Source: Girardinichthys multiradiatus (taxonomy: Eukaryota > Chordata > Actinopteri > Cyprinodontiformes > Goodeidae). From it: 64,000 nt of DNA. The notes below the pieces were generated by a model that searched no databases, was not told the DNA's origin, and saw only the letters and a list, made by a program, of their open reading frames with translations. Position numbers and translations under genes: made by a program. Where the stretch lies: NCBI RefSeq assembly GCF_021462225.1, contig NC_061795.1, forward strand, positions 6,107,501 to 6,171,500, written 5' to 3'. Shown here one piece after another: positions 60,001 through 64,000 of this stretch (position 1 is its first letter; every line of letters starts with the position of its first letter).

Positions 60001-62648
60001 CCGAGATTTTAGAATGAAAGTTATCTACCAGGTCATCTACAGTGATACAGGGCAAAGTGGAAGAAGAAGAGTAAATCTGGTTAAAGGTTTCAGCAGCACC
60101 GTCCTTAAAGACGCGTTTTCTTATCATGTCTCTTTGGCAAACTGAGTCATTGCAGATGATGCTTTCAAAAATAACAGAAAAGTGGTCAGATAGAGCAACA
60201 TCAGTTACAGACACCTTGGAAATGTTTAGACCCTTACTGATGATCAAGTCCAAAATATGTCCCTGTTTGTGCGTTTGCTGTTTAACATGTTGAATCAAAC
60301 CAAAATTTCTAAGAGTGTCACATAGATCTATTGCACTTCTGTTTTCAGGATTGTCCATGTGAATGTTGAAGTCTCCCACAATAATTAAACAGTCATAATC
60401 AACACATATCACAGATAAAAGCTCATTAAAATCACTGATAAAGTTTGTTTTGGACTTAGGAGGCCTGCAAATATTCAAGAACATTGTTCGGACCGGGCTC
60501 TCTATCTGGAGAGCCAAATATTCAAAAGAGTCAAATTTGCCCAGAAATACTTTTTTACACTCTAATAAATCTTTAAACAAAGCGGCCTCCACCTTTTCTT
60601 TGCTGTCTGCTCTCACAAAGAAAATTGTAGTTCGGAGGCGTCGACTCTATCAGAATGGGAGCTTCATTAAATTCATGTAACCATGGTTCTGTTAAAAACA
60701 TAACATCAAGATCGTGGTCAGTAATGAAGTCATTGATTTAAAATGATTTTCCTGACAGAGATCTAATGTTTAATAACGGCAGTTAATATGACTTAGTTGC
60801 TGATATTAACTCTGTGTCTGGTTGTACCTGACAGTTTATGGCTTTTTTTGATTGTTTATTACTGTCTCTTATCCTTTTGGCTTTGTTCTTTCTGTCACGT
60901 ATAAGCACAGAGATTTTACAACTATCTCCTATTAGGGGCCCAAGTGTTTCCTGGATATGCTCATTTCTGATATAGTTACCACTGGGATCCAGACTGTATC
61001 ACAGAGAAGTGATTTGAAGGTCCTGATTAGGAGGAGATAGATTAGGAGGTGGTGGAGGTCTGCGGCATTTGGAAGATGTTGGTTTAGTAGCAGAGCCTCG
61101 GCCACGGGGGGTGTTGAATGGAGAAGAGGTCAGAGCCATTTAGGTCCCAAATTTAAGAGCTCCTTTCAAGTTATCAGAATCCAGTAAAGCAAAAAGCTAG
61201 CTCAGTGGGGAGATGGGAGAGTTTTGTGCAGTCTGGGTCGGGGTCTGGGGTGAGGGGGGTTTACCGGGGCAGTTGGTCTGGGTCTGGGTTTGGGGGGATG
61301 GGGGGGTCCACTTCTCCTGTGGATTTCGAAGGGAGACCTTTTGTGATGACCTCTCTTTCTCAGCCAACTGGCCGGTTGTTTCTGCTGGAGCTGTTGGAGG
61401 CAGCGTTATCATTGTTGTTGATACTCCATGTTCTCTGCTGAAGGTCGAAGCTGCTGGCGGATTATTTACTAAATAGAAGAGATTAGATGTGAGACGTCTG
61501 ACTCCTGGCTTGTTCAAACAGAAACCATCTTGCTTGAAGAGTTGTGTTTTTTCCCAAAAAATATTAAAGTTGTCGATGAAGTTCACAGGTGTGGTGGCGC
61601 ATGTTTTTTTCAACCACTTATTAATCATCAGAAGTCTGGAAAAAATCTCATCTCCACAGAAAATCGGTGCGAAGGGTCCGCTGACAAACACCTTGATATT
61701 GAGACCTCCAACAATATTCAGAAGACGAGTGAAATCCTCCTTCAGTCCTTCTGATTTTTTCTTAGCCACGTCATCCATGGCTCCACAGTGTATAATAAGG
61801 TTTTCTAGAGACGGGCGCTTTTCTGTGATTGCAAGAATATTCTCTGAGATATCAGAGACCACGTTACTGGTACCAATCATAACTTCTGTGTTTTTCTTGT
61901 TGCAGAAGTTTTTAATCCCATCCACAGCTGTGTGGCCCACTATTAGGGTTCTTGGTCTGGTGGGGCGCGTTTTCTCTGGCAACTTAGGGGAAGACTGTTT
62001 AGAATGAAGGTTGTTCTCAAACCTTTTATTGTTCTCAGAAGATGGATCATTTTCCTGGTTTTCATTCTGTAGTGGAGCAAATCTGTTTTGGAGGGTAATT
62101 CCATTATTTCCAGCTGTCTCACTCCTATCAGTTGTGACAGCAGCTCACTGTCGAAGTCTCCTTTTCCCAGAGGAAACGGGGACATTTCTCTGTAATTCTG
62201 GCCATTCTAATTTATTTAATTGCTGAGATCTTCCAGTGAGTCGTCCACCTTCATTTTTTGGGCATGCCCCTAAAACATGCCAGGGGGGTCTAAAGGGTTG
62301 AGGGTTAATTACAACATCAACATGCCTAATTTATAGCACTGCCTGGCACAGCATCTGCTGATGAATCAAACAATGTAAAAGTATCAGTTTCTGTTCTACG
62401 TTAATTTCAGTCACTTTATGTTGCATCTGCATTAAAAGTCCAAATTTTTATTTTATACAGAATTAAGTAGAGATGCTAAGGTTTAACACTTTTGCTTACA
62501 GATTGCATACAGTTAATTTTTTTCAATGCAATTAAATAAACTAAGAATATCTTCTTTGTTTTTATAGGACAAGCAGCTGCGTGATGTGGGAGACTGGCGC
62601 AAGAACATTGAAGACAAGTCTGACAGGAAGAAGATGTTTGACAGTTAA
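33058..62648 (+). CDS. tnni2-like: Troponin I, fast skeletal muscle type (six coding exons)
   Basis: Inhibitory subunit of the thin-filament troponin complex; it binds actin and blocks cross-bridge cycling until troponin C takes up calcium. Coding exons are 33,058-33,068, 34,519-34,555, 35,017-35,145, 35,364-35,453, 42,721-42,897 and 62,568-62,648. All introns begin GT and end AG, and the phases join without a break: 525 bp, 174 residues plus TAA. In order the protein shows an N-terminal troponin-C-binding helix (RRKHTLKS), a troponin-T-binding helix, the inhibitory peptide [19 protein letters not shown], the switch and actin-binding segment ([18 protein letters not shown]) and a C-terminus [22 protein letters not shown] and CPPL favour the fast (TNNI2) over the slow or cardiac type. 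The C-terminus is shorter than usual: the Gly-Met-(Asp/Glu)-Gly step before RKKMF seems missing. Which fish paralogue it is cannot be decided here. Confidence 0.93.
33156..34260 (+). mobile_element. Non-autonomous Tc1-like transposon with ~210-bp terminal inverted repeats
   Basis: The left end (33,156 onward, TACACATG...) and right end (to about 34,260) are inverted repeats over about 210 bp, at roughly 85 percent identity by eye, sharing TTGAATCTGACAAA, AATGAAAGTCAGACATTGCT and AAACTCATGA. TA lies at both edges as expected for Tc1. It sits in troponin intron 2, between exon 2 and exon 3. Confidence 0.88.
33509..34129 (+). pseudogene. Tc1-like transposase lacking the catalytic core
   Basis: The start at 33,509 ([18 protein letters not shown]) leads into a paired DNA-binding region, broken by a frameshift near 33,595. 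The frame 33,620-34,129 continues with [19 protein letters not shown] (GRPR-type hook), [21 protein letters not shown] and SGLNGRLW. It then jumps to the C-terminal [24 protein letters not shown]. The middle third that should hold the DDE triad is absent, so no catalysis is possible. Confidence 0.85.
34519..34555 (+). CDS. tnni2-like: Troponin I exon 3
   Basis: Acceptor GTGTGCAG to 34,518, donor GTAAGC at 34,556. It completes the split Glu codon and encodes [12 protein letters not shown], a basic N-terminal stretch that contributes to troponin C binding. Confidence 0.9.
34784..34812. repeat. Microsatellite (GT)n
   Basis: GTGTGTGTGTGTGTCTGTGTG run in intron 3. Confidence 0.8.
35017..35145 (+). 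CDS. tnni2-like: Troponin I exon 4
   Basis: Acceptor TTTCACAG to 35,016 (a second AG two bases on is out of frame), donor GTGAGA at 35,146. 43 codons: [15 protein letters not shown] through [19 protein letters not shown], the troponin C/T-binding helix. Confidence 0.92.
35364..35453 (+). CDS. tnni2-like: Troponin I exon 5
   Basis: Acceptor TGTGTTTCAG to 35,363, donor GTGAGG at 35,454. 30 codons ([20 protein letters not shown]), the troponin-T-interacting coiled coil. Confidence 0.93.
35454..37795. other. Troponin I intron 5, first part, nothing assigned
   Basis: AT-rich intronic DNA with only chance ORFs. I see no recognisable repeat in this part. Confidence 0.45.
37796..38154 (-). repeat. 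tRNA-derived SINE-like repeat, inverted copy
   Basis: Reverse complement of the unit at 2,388-2,745, with the tRNA-like head at the right end (CTACCAACTGCGCCACCGTG on plus) and the body through GACCAATTAACCTAACGG and GGTCGCCAGTCC. Confidence 0.8.
38400..40260 (+). mobile_element. L2-type LINE relic in separated pieces
   Basis: The first piece (38,400-38,757) gives RT entry text: [20 protein letters not shown], then EYQSGF. The second (from about 39,690) continues [16 protein letters not shown], and the third (40,085-40,260) gives a WFRSYL block and a GVPQ-type region. They are parts of one old RT in order, separated by inserted or decayed DNA. Confidence 0.65.
38758..39690. mobile_element. 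Insertion inside the LINE relic, hAT-like by target duplication
   Basis: The LINE frame breaks at CTAGTAGA and resumes after CTTGTTAGA, so a decayed target duplication of about 8 bp flanks roughly 930 bp of AT-rich DNA without a transposase. Eight-bp duplications are typical of hAT elements. ATTTCGATATAATCGATATT lies near its left edge. Confidence 0.4.
40379..40401. repeat. Poly-A run
   Basis: GGAAAAAAAAAAAAAAAAAC tract in the troponin intron. Confidence 0.8.
40810..42470 (+). mobile_element. L2-clade LINE relic, same family as 12.4-15.4 kb
   Basis: Parallel text to the first copy: ACTGATTAACATCTCAAAAGC, GGAGGTGGATCAGCAGTTCTTG, CAACAGATGGTGTAATCAAG and AGTGACCTGAAGGA, ending with CGCTATAGGAGATTCTTCCT. 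Many stops and frameshifts, and most of the RT is missing. It ends about 250 bp before troponin exon 6. Confidence 0.75.
42721..42897 (+). CDS. tnni2-like: Troponin I exon 6 (inhibitory region)
   Basis: Acceptor CTGTCTAAAG to 42,720, donor GTAAGC at 42,898. 59 codons. It carries the inhibitory peptide ([20 protein letters not shown]), the switch segment and the second actin-binding stretch ending KKEVKEE. This is the most conserved exon of the family. Confidence 0.95.
43016..43030. repeat. Microsatellite (AT)n
   Basis: ATATATATATATATA at the start of the last intron. Confidence 0.8.
43490..44830 (+). mobile_element. Rex3-like LINE, 5'-truncated, decayed
   Basis: Plus-strand RT text starts mid-domain ([36 protein letters not shown]), followed by a VDLEKAF-like motif A in a shifted frame, GGGCTGCCCTTTGTCACCAG near 43,940 (a conserved Rex3 RT block), a [12 protein letters not shown] box near 44,050-44,085, and the C-terminal region ([36 protein letters not shown]). 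Frames shift at least four times. It lies in the last troponin intron. Confidence 0.85.
45185..45221. repeat. Perfect hairpin, 16-bp stem
   Basis: CATTCAACAAATGAAT (45,185-45,200) pairs exactly with ATTCATTTGTTGAATG (45,206-45,221) across a 5-nt loop. Confidence 0.9.
47404..47408. repeat. Provirus target site duplication, left copy
   Basis: ATTGC directly before the left LTR; the same five bases follow the right LTR at 56,878-56,882. Confidence 0.9.
47409..47783 (-). repeat. Provirus 3' LTR
   Basis: 375 bp, TG...CA on both strands (TGTTAGG...CCTAACA). The poly(A) signal AATAAA (minus) is at 47,565-47,570. Reads identical to 56,503-56,877. Confidence 0.95.
47784..47797 (-). other. Polypurine tract
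   Basis: AAAGAGGAGGAAAA on the minus strand, directly before the 3' LTR. It primes plus-strand DNA synthesis. Confidence 0.9.
47933..49900 (-). CDS. env: Retroviral envelope glycoprotein, gamma type, intact frame
   Basis: 655 codons without a break, ending TAG. An N-terminal hydrophobic segment (residues 9-27) after a short basic start acts as signal or anchor. The surface part has many N-x-S/T sites and a CXXC (CVVC, 250-253). A furin-type REKR is at 406-409. The second half has another CXXC (CWWC, 448-451), the conserved [17 protein letters not shown] region with CX6CC (510-518), a membrane anchor near 568-590 with a following Cys cluster (CGCCCIPC), and a tail with an acidic run ([10 protein letters not shown], 631-640). 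CXXC plus CX6CC predicts a disulfide-linked SU-TM pair. The strongest hydrophobic stretch before the anchor (about 371-399) lies before, not after, the REKR site. Env lies about 220 bp after pol rather than overlapping it. Confidence 0.95.
   Translation of the reverse strand: MYTPTHKKIVLVAGIISVVIVGAILLWERFYEERKDLSKRQINVNSCPNDVSIRTTKLCVPVQKTTTVKIPWGTLGTARDGANKHAALYKKWEWYLTYGDVQWWSWKYLVAETGQDWSDWSTGPAIKWRRQLTLIKDGGGLTLTVISPNNTGCTDFVAAPYVDSSQGQYYWQIQICVKNITEPLAVIRHDAATPENKTNKWHMGLKLLVEFKTEPVTPDDWFKISTGISKIDNNWLLMAEQAAQAAKTDCVVCMGARPLLQVVPSTLTEKCLVEVMNSTRPSTNCTMWDKIYPLTTAEKQKPMFSNKVAPGNFSCINRTGVGSNISRLNKDQCHSIIAVGVSFKPKARSDIWWWCGDDKLYDRLPYNTTGLCASVSLIFPVSVIPLSVADLLGTVASIFPHTWKNREKRSGWSKDDPTYIDSIGIPRGVPDEYKLADQVAAGFESTICWWCTINKNVDRINYIHYNVQRLGNKTEEGFSAIHEQLSATSLMAFQNRIAVDMLLAEKGGVCSIFGHQCCTFIPNNTAADGSLTKALEGLRSLNSKMKDHSGVDTTMWDGFGEMFGRYKQLVLSILMSIAVFAAILTLCGCCCIPCIRALCTRIITSAIQPVKTEMSEMYALLRPEETEGASDDDDDQEEEETSLHFPDLYPDPNDN
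50044..50130 (-). CDS. Small single-membrane-segment ORF between pol and env
   Basis: A 28-codon frame starts at an ATG at 50,130 that overlaps the last codons of pol (pol stop at 50,123-50,125) in another frame, and ends with TAG at 50,044. Nearly the whole peptide is hydrophobic (for example [13 protein letters not shown]), like a single membrane helix. It precedes env on the same strand and could be an accessory peptide, an upstream ORF for env, or chance. There is no evidence of expression. Confidence 0.35.
   Translation of the reverse strand: MTKISFLIAVYILTIIICVVVIALWYLL
50123..51136 (-). CDS. pol (IN): Integrase region of the provirus (pol C-terminal part)
   Basis: Cuts and joins viral DNA into the host genome. 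The frame opens directly after the UGA at 51,137 and runs 337 codons to TAA; the first Met is at 51,049, but the zinc module begins before it. An HHCC-type module is visible: H-x3-H (SHGVSH) about ten residues before that Met, and CRTC at residues 22-25 after it. The catalytic triad is Asp 57 (HMDF), Asp 115 (SDNG) and Glu 151 (GLVERMNG), with exact DX35E spacing counted from the Met. The C-terminus has an SH3-like segment ([24 protein letters not shown]). No lesion within the domain. Confidence 0.93.
   Translation of the reverse strand, partial: PENKPILPKNLYKWAAISSHGVSHVSRGGMVGLVNKIYTTYGFNSYSKNFCRTCLICAKHNAQGNFRPKRGQFPKAKYPFQHIHMDFIELNKSEGKKYCLVIIDSFSKWIELFPTQNPDALTVAKALCKDIIPRYGIPEKIYSDNGTHFVNQMIEKIGEALQMDLRHHCAYHPQSAGLVERMNGTIKNRLKKCMEETGRPWTKCLDLVKLYINITSTGGLTPYETLFGRPYRLPFFKNKWETDDESTLADYMRKMLQQKQQTDEHASDHEPFVSTQEKPLVEPGDWVLIKSIKKKHWHSPKWEGPYQVLLTTGTAIKIAERNSWIHLTHCKRIIEHD
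51137..51139 (-). other. In-frame UGA between RNase H and integrase
   Basis: TGA followed by CCA in the pol frame (UGA-C). It lies between the end of the RNase H region and the start of the integrase zinc module. It is either a nonsense mutation or a readthrough site; see findings. Confidence 0.9.
51137..53221 (-). CDS. pol (RT-RH): Reverse transcriptase and RNase H region of the provirus
   Basis: Copies viral RNA into DNA and degrades the RNA. The frame opens directly after the UGA at 53,222; the first Met is at 53,113. Numbered from that Met: motif A VVDISNAF (Asp 103), LPQGYCESP (135-143), YVDD active site (168-171), and thumb and connection ([23 protein letters not shown]). RNase H carries FVDGSS (Asp 474), AELVAL (Glu 513), YTDSQYA (Asp 534) and GNAFAD (Asp 604), so all four catalytic acids are present. 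There is no frameshift or stop in about 690 codons until the UGA at the integrase boundary. Confidence 0.94.
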   Translation of the reverse strand, partial: HIFFTKEEEELFKQVPERLWSQGPTDVGLVKGALPVVIRPKTEYRPRVKQYPLKPDAMVGIEPVIEDLKKAGVLIECAESPCNTPIFPVKKAPPSVGWRMVQDLQAVNNAVIQRSPCVADPHTLLNSLNPKAKYFTVVDISNAFFSVPLHKDSQYWFAFTFKGKRYTYTRLPQGYCESPTIYSQVLTSSLATFDPPQQSQLLTYVDDILVASETEEICKKDSIVLLKHLAKEGHKVSKNKLQFCKESVKYLGHQLSSGGRTIMEERKTAILQAPKPLTKKQMMSFLGLTNYCRSWVPNYAELTAPLQSLMYKEDLKMSDYLKWSSEAEDALCKLKQTMVGSCVLALPDYNKDFVQMVDCKGNFMTSVLTQLHGSKYKPVAYYSTKMDAVACALPHCVRAVVAASLAVTSSADVVLFHPLTLKVPHAVSALLLQTKMSFLSPARHLSCMSILLSQPHLKIERCTALNPATLIPTEEDGETHDCETLSEEIAKSRKDLKDTPLTEGEILFVDGSSKKDEKGKTKTGYAVVTLNKVLKAEALPSHYSAQAAELVALTEACKLMTGKSATIYTDSQYAYATTHTFAQHWKNRGMITSTGKPVTHAALLTELLQAVQLPKKLAICKCAAHTTGTDTVTKGNAFADKTAKAAAEQQPSSLLLVTIELKDETLLEMQQQSPQNEIQTWLKKGAQLKEGIYT
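53222..53224 (-). other. In-frame UGA between protease region and RT
   Basis: TGA followed by CAC (UGA-C) in the same frame as gag, protease and RT. It lies in the linker before the RT fingers (about 37 codons before the first RT Met). Confidence 0.9.
53222..54193 (-). CDS. pro: Aspartic protease plus extra domain of the provirus
   Basis: Opens directly after the gag UGA, in the gag frame, so it would be made by stop readthrough. Numbering from its first Met (54,166): flap-type retropepsin with the active site LCDSGA (Asp 47) and the C-terminal LLGRDGL (111-117). The protease proper is about 125 residues; the frame continues to 314. The extra part (about 160-310) has DELHVTMWY (His 191) and GPHISLCK (His 250), a pair of H-x-[T/S] motifs. 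It has none of the motifs of the dUTPases that some retroviruses carry near the protease. I do not know a retroviral domain of this description; 2H phosphoesterase-like is a hypothesis. Confidence 0.92.
   Translation of the reverse strand, partial: LDRETNGTELDQNLIQEKTTSEDEEILNLDDLFYVEKIRPEITLLVQGTPITFLCDSGACRTTIREQLPYVRPSGKCTTVQAAQGKIKQVNETEPLWIRDPEGKTCQLSVLMLPECPVNLLGRDGLIALCLSLTPTPEGLRVVRGKPEEVYVVQGTGTPNYYYTLDIPNKPPTATGASLVDEGKQSMRSPQDVMSPDELHVTMWYTAKPDTKYMSELNRMTPTKITVSYVYSDVEANAAAAVILPETVKPLFRQLSGPHISLCKDKKEEWKDLAKLVDRGERARDWVVTGMNTWYSQSTEMTKKALFWTVTVQAGVHLDPKQK
54194..54196 (-). promoter_or_regulatory. Gag terminator in readthrough context UGA-CUA-G
   Basis: The gag stop is TGA followed by CTAG, with protease continuing in the same frame. 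UGA-CUA is an established high-readthrough context in animal viruses and some cellular genes. Gammaretroviruses also use in-frame readthrough, usually at UAG. Confidence 0.85.
54194..55741 (-). CDS. gag: Retroviral Gag polyprotein, intact
   Basis: Structural precursor that assembles at the plasma membrane. 515 codons from the ATG at 55,741. It starts MGKGQ, an N-myristoylation site followed by basic residues. A highly charged region rich in Glu, Lys and Arg spans about 90-135. Late-budding motifs PTAP (172-175) and PPGY (180-183) lie close together; these recruit TSG101 and NEDD4-type ligases. Capsid-type sequence follows, with [15 protein letters not shown] resembling the major homology region. 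The nucleocapsid has an Arg-Gly-rich tract (about 465-482) and one CCHC zinc knuckle (C491, C494, H499, C504). No break is present. Confidence 0.95.
   Translation of the reverse strand: MGKGQSKEKQKLLDNLTCKDWKAVEKENQDAVEPLCYWIKTYNYNGKLSTSALTELQNKIKIKCKNNEKQMRKEGYAQTQVWVKIAKQREEGERLAKQEREERKRQNKEKKKASEEEQKREKEESKWKEAGHENIMFHRREDNEYSGPYLALQQQLLQQQGGAVGRNDIDAPTAPPPPSPPGYTPRTPIATRSTGAVGKWSATLGHLLSPLPRVSPMTLDEGGDVQTFPLIELPNPRAGAEGQSDTIRVYRTWTQDDVKKAVEGIPHPREDVDESVRQMEDLRKAYHLNGIEVQQAWMCKLGPDWYHVKGGYNPSTAVGVPLAADSAELTTQLVPLLERIKGKYKKRANYTEIGRCKQKPDEPFDEYRVRMAKVFKVHSGLEPSEDENGAYQQQLKNALHSGSTPDIHGWVNRHYIGMSGGSLADYINHALHAEKVIKSKKGKKDTVRDAVFYQEEDNTVYYQQSQGRGKGRGRGRGRGRGHFGAQNPRACWSCGKEGHLARDCRGGPPPQTKNA
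55742..56480 (-). other. Provirus leader (packaging region)
   Basis: About 740 bp between the primer binding site and gag, without a long ORF on the sense strand. It contains the exact 95-bp duplication listed next. Dimerisation, packaging and splice-donor signals are expected here, but I cannot fix them from the sequence. Confidence 0.6.
56047..56236 (-). repeat. Exact 95-bp tandem duplication in the leader, hairpin-forming
   Basis: 56,047-56,141 and 56,142-56,236 read as identical. On the viral sense strand each unit has two short stem-loops of the same design: GGAC-GGCGGA-GTCC and GGAG-GGTAGA-CTCC, so the leader presents four in a row. Repeated purine-rich loops in this position suggest RNA packaging or dimerisation, by inference. 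Confidence 0.85.
56481..56498 (-). other. Primer binding site, tRNA-Tyr type
   Basis: On the viral strand TGGTCCTTCGAGCCGGA, four bases after the 5' LTR, is complementary to the 3' end of vertebrate tRNA-Tyr (GGCTCGAAGGA plus CCA). 17 of 18 positions fit as I recall the tRNA. Confidence 0.8.
56503..56877 (-). repeat. Provirus 5' LTR
   Basis: 375 bp, TG...CA. AATAAA on the viral strand at 56,659-56,664. Reads identical to 47,409-47,783. Transcription would run leftward, against troponin I. Confidence 0.95.
56878..56882. repeat. Provirus target site duplication, right copy
   Basis: ATTGC, identical to 47,404-47,408. Confidence 0.9.
56991..57302 (-). CDS. Unrecognised ORF (103 codons)
   Basis: Open from the Met at 57,302: [30 protein letters not shown] and LEKPVLLPG, then a stretch that reads less like protein. 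I do not recognise it. It lies next to the hAT/ZBED relic on the same strand and may be part of that element or chance. Confidence 0.15.
   Translation of the reverse strand: MSFAFCVSSQQKHLFVKDKYNLLDKLTYSFLTDPSKKSLTKLEISLLEKPVLLPGMQNPTQDFPRRGACLLVCSFHVDWPRYIIYFPVLLKEMLTVSEQSKDV
57380..57725 (-). pseudogene. hAT/ZBED-type transposase relic
   Basis: Minus-strand fragments in several frames resemble the ZBED/GTF2IRD2-type hAT transposase core: a LSLGKVLKR block, then [10 protein letters not shown], then [10 protein letters not shown] and [10 protein letters not shown]. Stops interrupt every frame. Only a few hundred bases remain. Confidence 0.55.
58203..59445 (-). pseudogene. L2 ORF2, reverse transcriptase and C-terminal part
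   Basis: Frames in order: [20 protein letters not shown] and [20 protein letters not shown] (RT entry), [24 protein letters not shown] (motif A Asp), [17 protein letters not shown] (altered motif B; Gly to Glu), then the Y-x-D-D region, where a stop lies near 58,826, followed by [52 protein letters not shown] and [27 protein letters not shown]. At least four breaks. Confidence 0.85.
59894..60616 (-). pseudogene. L2 ORF2, endonuclease part
   Basis: 240 codons with [58 protein letters not shown] and [12 protein letters not shown]. The GDFN and SDH catalytic blocks are present. The N-terminal ETWL-type block lies upstream in another frame or is lost. Confidence 0.85.
61197..62185 (-). pseudogene. 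L2 ORF1 with decayed esterase (SGNH-type) domain
   Basis: 261 codons open from 61,982, with an N-terminal part in another frame up to 62,185. The layout fits fish L2/CR1 ORF1 proteins with an SGNH-hydrolase-like domain: [15 protein letters not shown] at block [18 protein letters not shown] at block III and [23 protein letters not shown] at block V. The usual Gly-Asp-Ser, Gly-x-Asn-Asp and Asp-x-x-His residues are replaced (GHT, GAMDD, DGFC), so it is probably not an active esterase. A Pro/Thr/Gln-rich tail ends the frame. Confidence 0.7.
62568..62648 (+). CDS. tnni2-like: Troponin I exon 7 (last coding exon)
   Basis: Acceptor TTTTTATAG to 62,567. 26 codons plus [23 protein letters not shown] and KKMFDS. 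The actin/tropomyosin-binding C-terminus is shorter than in typical fast troponin I. It lies 19.7 kb from the previous exon. Confidence 0.95.
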   Translation, partial: DKQLRDVGDWRKNIEDKSDRKKMFDS

Positions 62649-63509
62649 ATATGATCTATCAGTGACTGATAGGCTCCACATTATATGAGCAGTTAATATC
62701 TTACTTACAGCAGAACATTCTTAGTGACTTAATTAGTAACTTTTTAAAACTGACTGGTTGTAGAGCTGCTGGCTAGTCAAAGCAGGGCCTCTGCTCTATT
62801 TTATAAATGTTGAAAAAGGACAAAGTCCCTCATTTGCAGACCAGTGTTAGGATCTGGGCCCTTATGAAGTTTTAACTGGACCCCAATTGGTTTTCGGATT
62901 TTCACAAAAAGTGTTTTTTAAATCATTATGTTTGTTTCTTACTTTTTGGTAATTCGTTTTATTCCACATCTTTTCCAAAATTTATGGTACTCATGGTAAT
63001 TATGGCAAGACGTCACTCTGGCAGATATTTAAGCCCTGGGAAAAAAAGGAAGTTACACACCTCAACCCTTTAGTTTTCTGATACCAGCTTCTGGTTTGAA
63101 AAGCACACAGAGTCACTGGATCTTGCCGGATGGGCTTTTGTGGTGTGAATGACTTAAGTAAGCTACAAAGGGGTTTTGTATCTTTACTGCTGAACTAATA
63201 TTTGGAACAGGCTTCTGTTTCATCATTGTGAAGACATTTAGTGAGATATCAGCTGTAGATAAAGCATTGACAGCTCATAAATCCTTAACAGAACCCCACT
63301 TAAAACTCTCAGAACCATCCTTTTTAGCACGATTTTCAGGGCAAAATCAAACGTACAGTAAAAGGACTTGGTGTTGAGCTATTCTAACATGTATAATACA
63401 TATGTAGCAAATTATTCTGTTCTTGACTTTAAATTATGCATATGTAACAAAATGCTTTCCCAACAATGTACAGAAAAATTAAATCAAACCATTTATCTAC
63501 AAGAATAAA
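62649..63509 (+). other. tnni2-like: Troponin I 3' UTR, candidate end
   Basis: Non-coding AT-rich sequence after the TAA. The clearest poly(A) signal is AATAAA at 63,504-63,509. No ORF of note. Confidence 0.5.
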
Positions 63510-64000
63510 GCCCTCAAACTTCACACTTGCCTGTTATGTCTCTAAATGCTTCTGATCATCTGATGTTGCCAGTTTTTAAAATGCTCACCATTTTAGTGGT
63601 TCACATTAATTTTAAACAACAGAATTAATGTGATGGACATTCAGGTGTAGTCATTAATATTACACTGTTAAAAATTATTGCAAAGAAGAAGCTGGACATT
63701 GCTTTTAGACGTGTCACTTTTTAGTGTAAAATCTTACTGAAGGTTATGAAAAAACAAGGATAGCTAATGTTAAGCAAAAGGATCAAATACTTCCCATGTT
63801 ATCGGACTATAATGGCTTTGTTTTTTGCTAAAATACCTGACTCGCGATACTTTTTTCTTTCCAATTATAGAAGGAACATAAATTCATCCTGTTTGTTTTT
63901 GAAGTCCTTGTTTACAAACATTTTAAAACCTGCATTGTTCTGGCAAGCAAAGCTTTTGTGTAGACACTTGTTAGCAGTTTTTCCTTTTCTATAGTACCAT
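63510..64000. other. Downstream intergenic sequence
   Basis: AT-rich; I see nothing beyond a chance 75-codon ORF. Confidence 0.5.

Larger units (their letters stand above)
57755..62240 (-). mobile_element. L2-clade LINE, near full-length, decayed
   Basis: Reads leftward from about 62,240 with ORF1, then ORF2 (endonuclease, RT, C-terminus), and ends at a CTTACCTTACCTTACC tandem tail near 57,757 after GCGCTATATAAATAAAC. Both ORFs are broken by stops and frameshifts, but no large segment is missing. It belongs to a different family from the 12.4-kb and 40.8-kb L2 copies (different tail and ORF text). Confidence 0.88.

Overview
This is vertebrate nuclear DNA, almost certainly from a teleost fish. 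The window holds one host gene with spliced exons, a fast-type troponin I, set in DNA made mostly of fish-typical transposable elements: Rex3-like RTE LINEs, L2-clade LINEs, a DIRS tyrosine-recombinase element, Tc1-like transposons, tRNA-derived SINEs, a hAT/ZBED relic and endogenous retroviruses. I see no bacterial features, CRISPR arrays or operons. The species cannot be named from the sequence alone.

Layout. 1-12 kb: a small unrecognised membrane ORF (minus), a fragment resembling the Cys box of a ubiquitin-specific protease, two SINE copies, a Rex3-like LINE with a 13-bp target duplication but no RT core, and a non-coding repeat with 256-bp tandem units. 12.4-15.4 kb: an L2-clade LINE that has lost its RT active site. 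15.4-24.4 kb: a minus-strand DIRS element with both inverted terminal repeats and the internal complementary region; its gag is split by a 3.7-kb insertion that starts with an LTR, a primer binding site and a gag start from another retrovirus. 25.6-63.5 kb: the troponin I gene on the plus strand, with a candidate promoter and non-coding exon 1 near 25.8 kb and six coding exons from 33,058 to 62,648. Every splice phase fits and the exons give a 174-residue protein. Its introns are swollen by Tc1 relics, LINE pieces and SINEs, and the last intron (19.7 kb) holds an entire retrovirus.

That provirus (47,409-56,877, antisense to troponin I) is the most interesting object. It has two 375-bp LTRs that read as identical, an ATTGC target duplication, a tRNA-Tyr-type primer binding site, a polypurine tract, a duplicated 95-bp leader unit, and long open gag, protease, RT-RNase H, integrase and env frames. 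Gag, protease, RT-RNase H and integrase all lie in one reading frame, separated by three in-frame UGA codons. Each UGA is followed by C and each sits at a domain boundary, while the final pol and env stops are UAA and UAG. The first UGA has the UGA-CUA-G context known to promote readthrough. Between protease and RT lies an extra segment of about 150 residues with paired H-x-T / H-x-S motifs like those of 2H phosphoesterases. A 28-codon single-membrane-segment ORF overlaps the end of pol. Whether the two downstream UGAs are programmed readthrough sites or simple nonsense mutations is the main question this window raises.

57.4-62.3 kb, in the same intron: a hAT/ZBED transposase relic and a near full-length, decayed L2-clade LINE with an esterase-type ORF1. 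The last troponin exon and its 3' UTR close the window.
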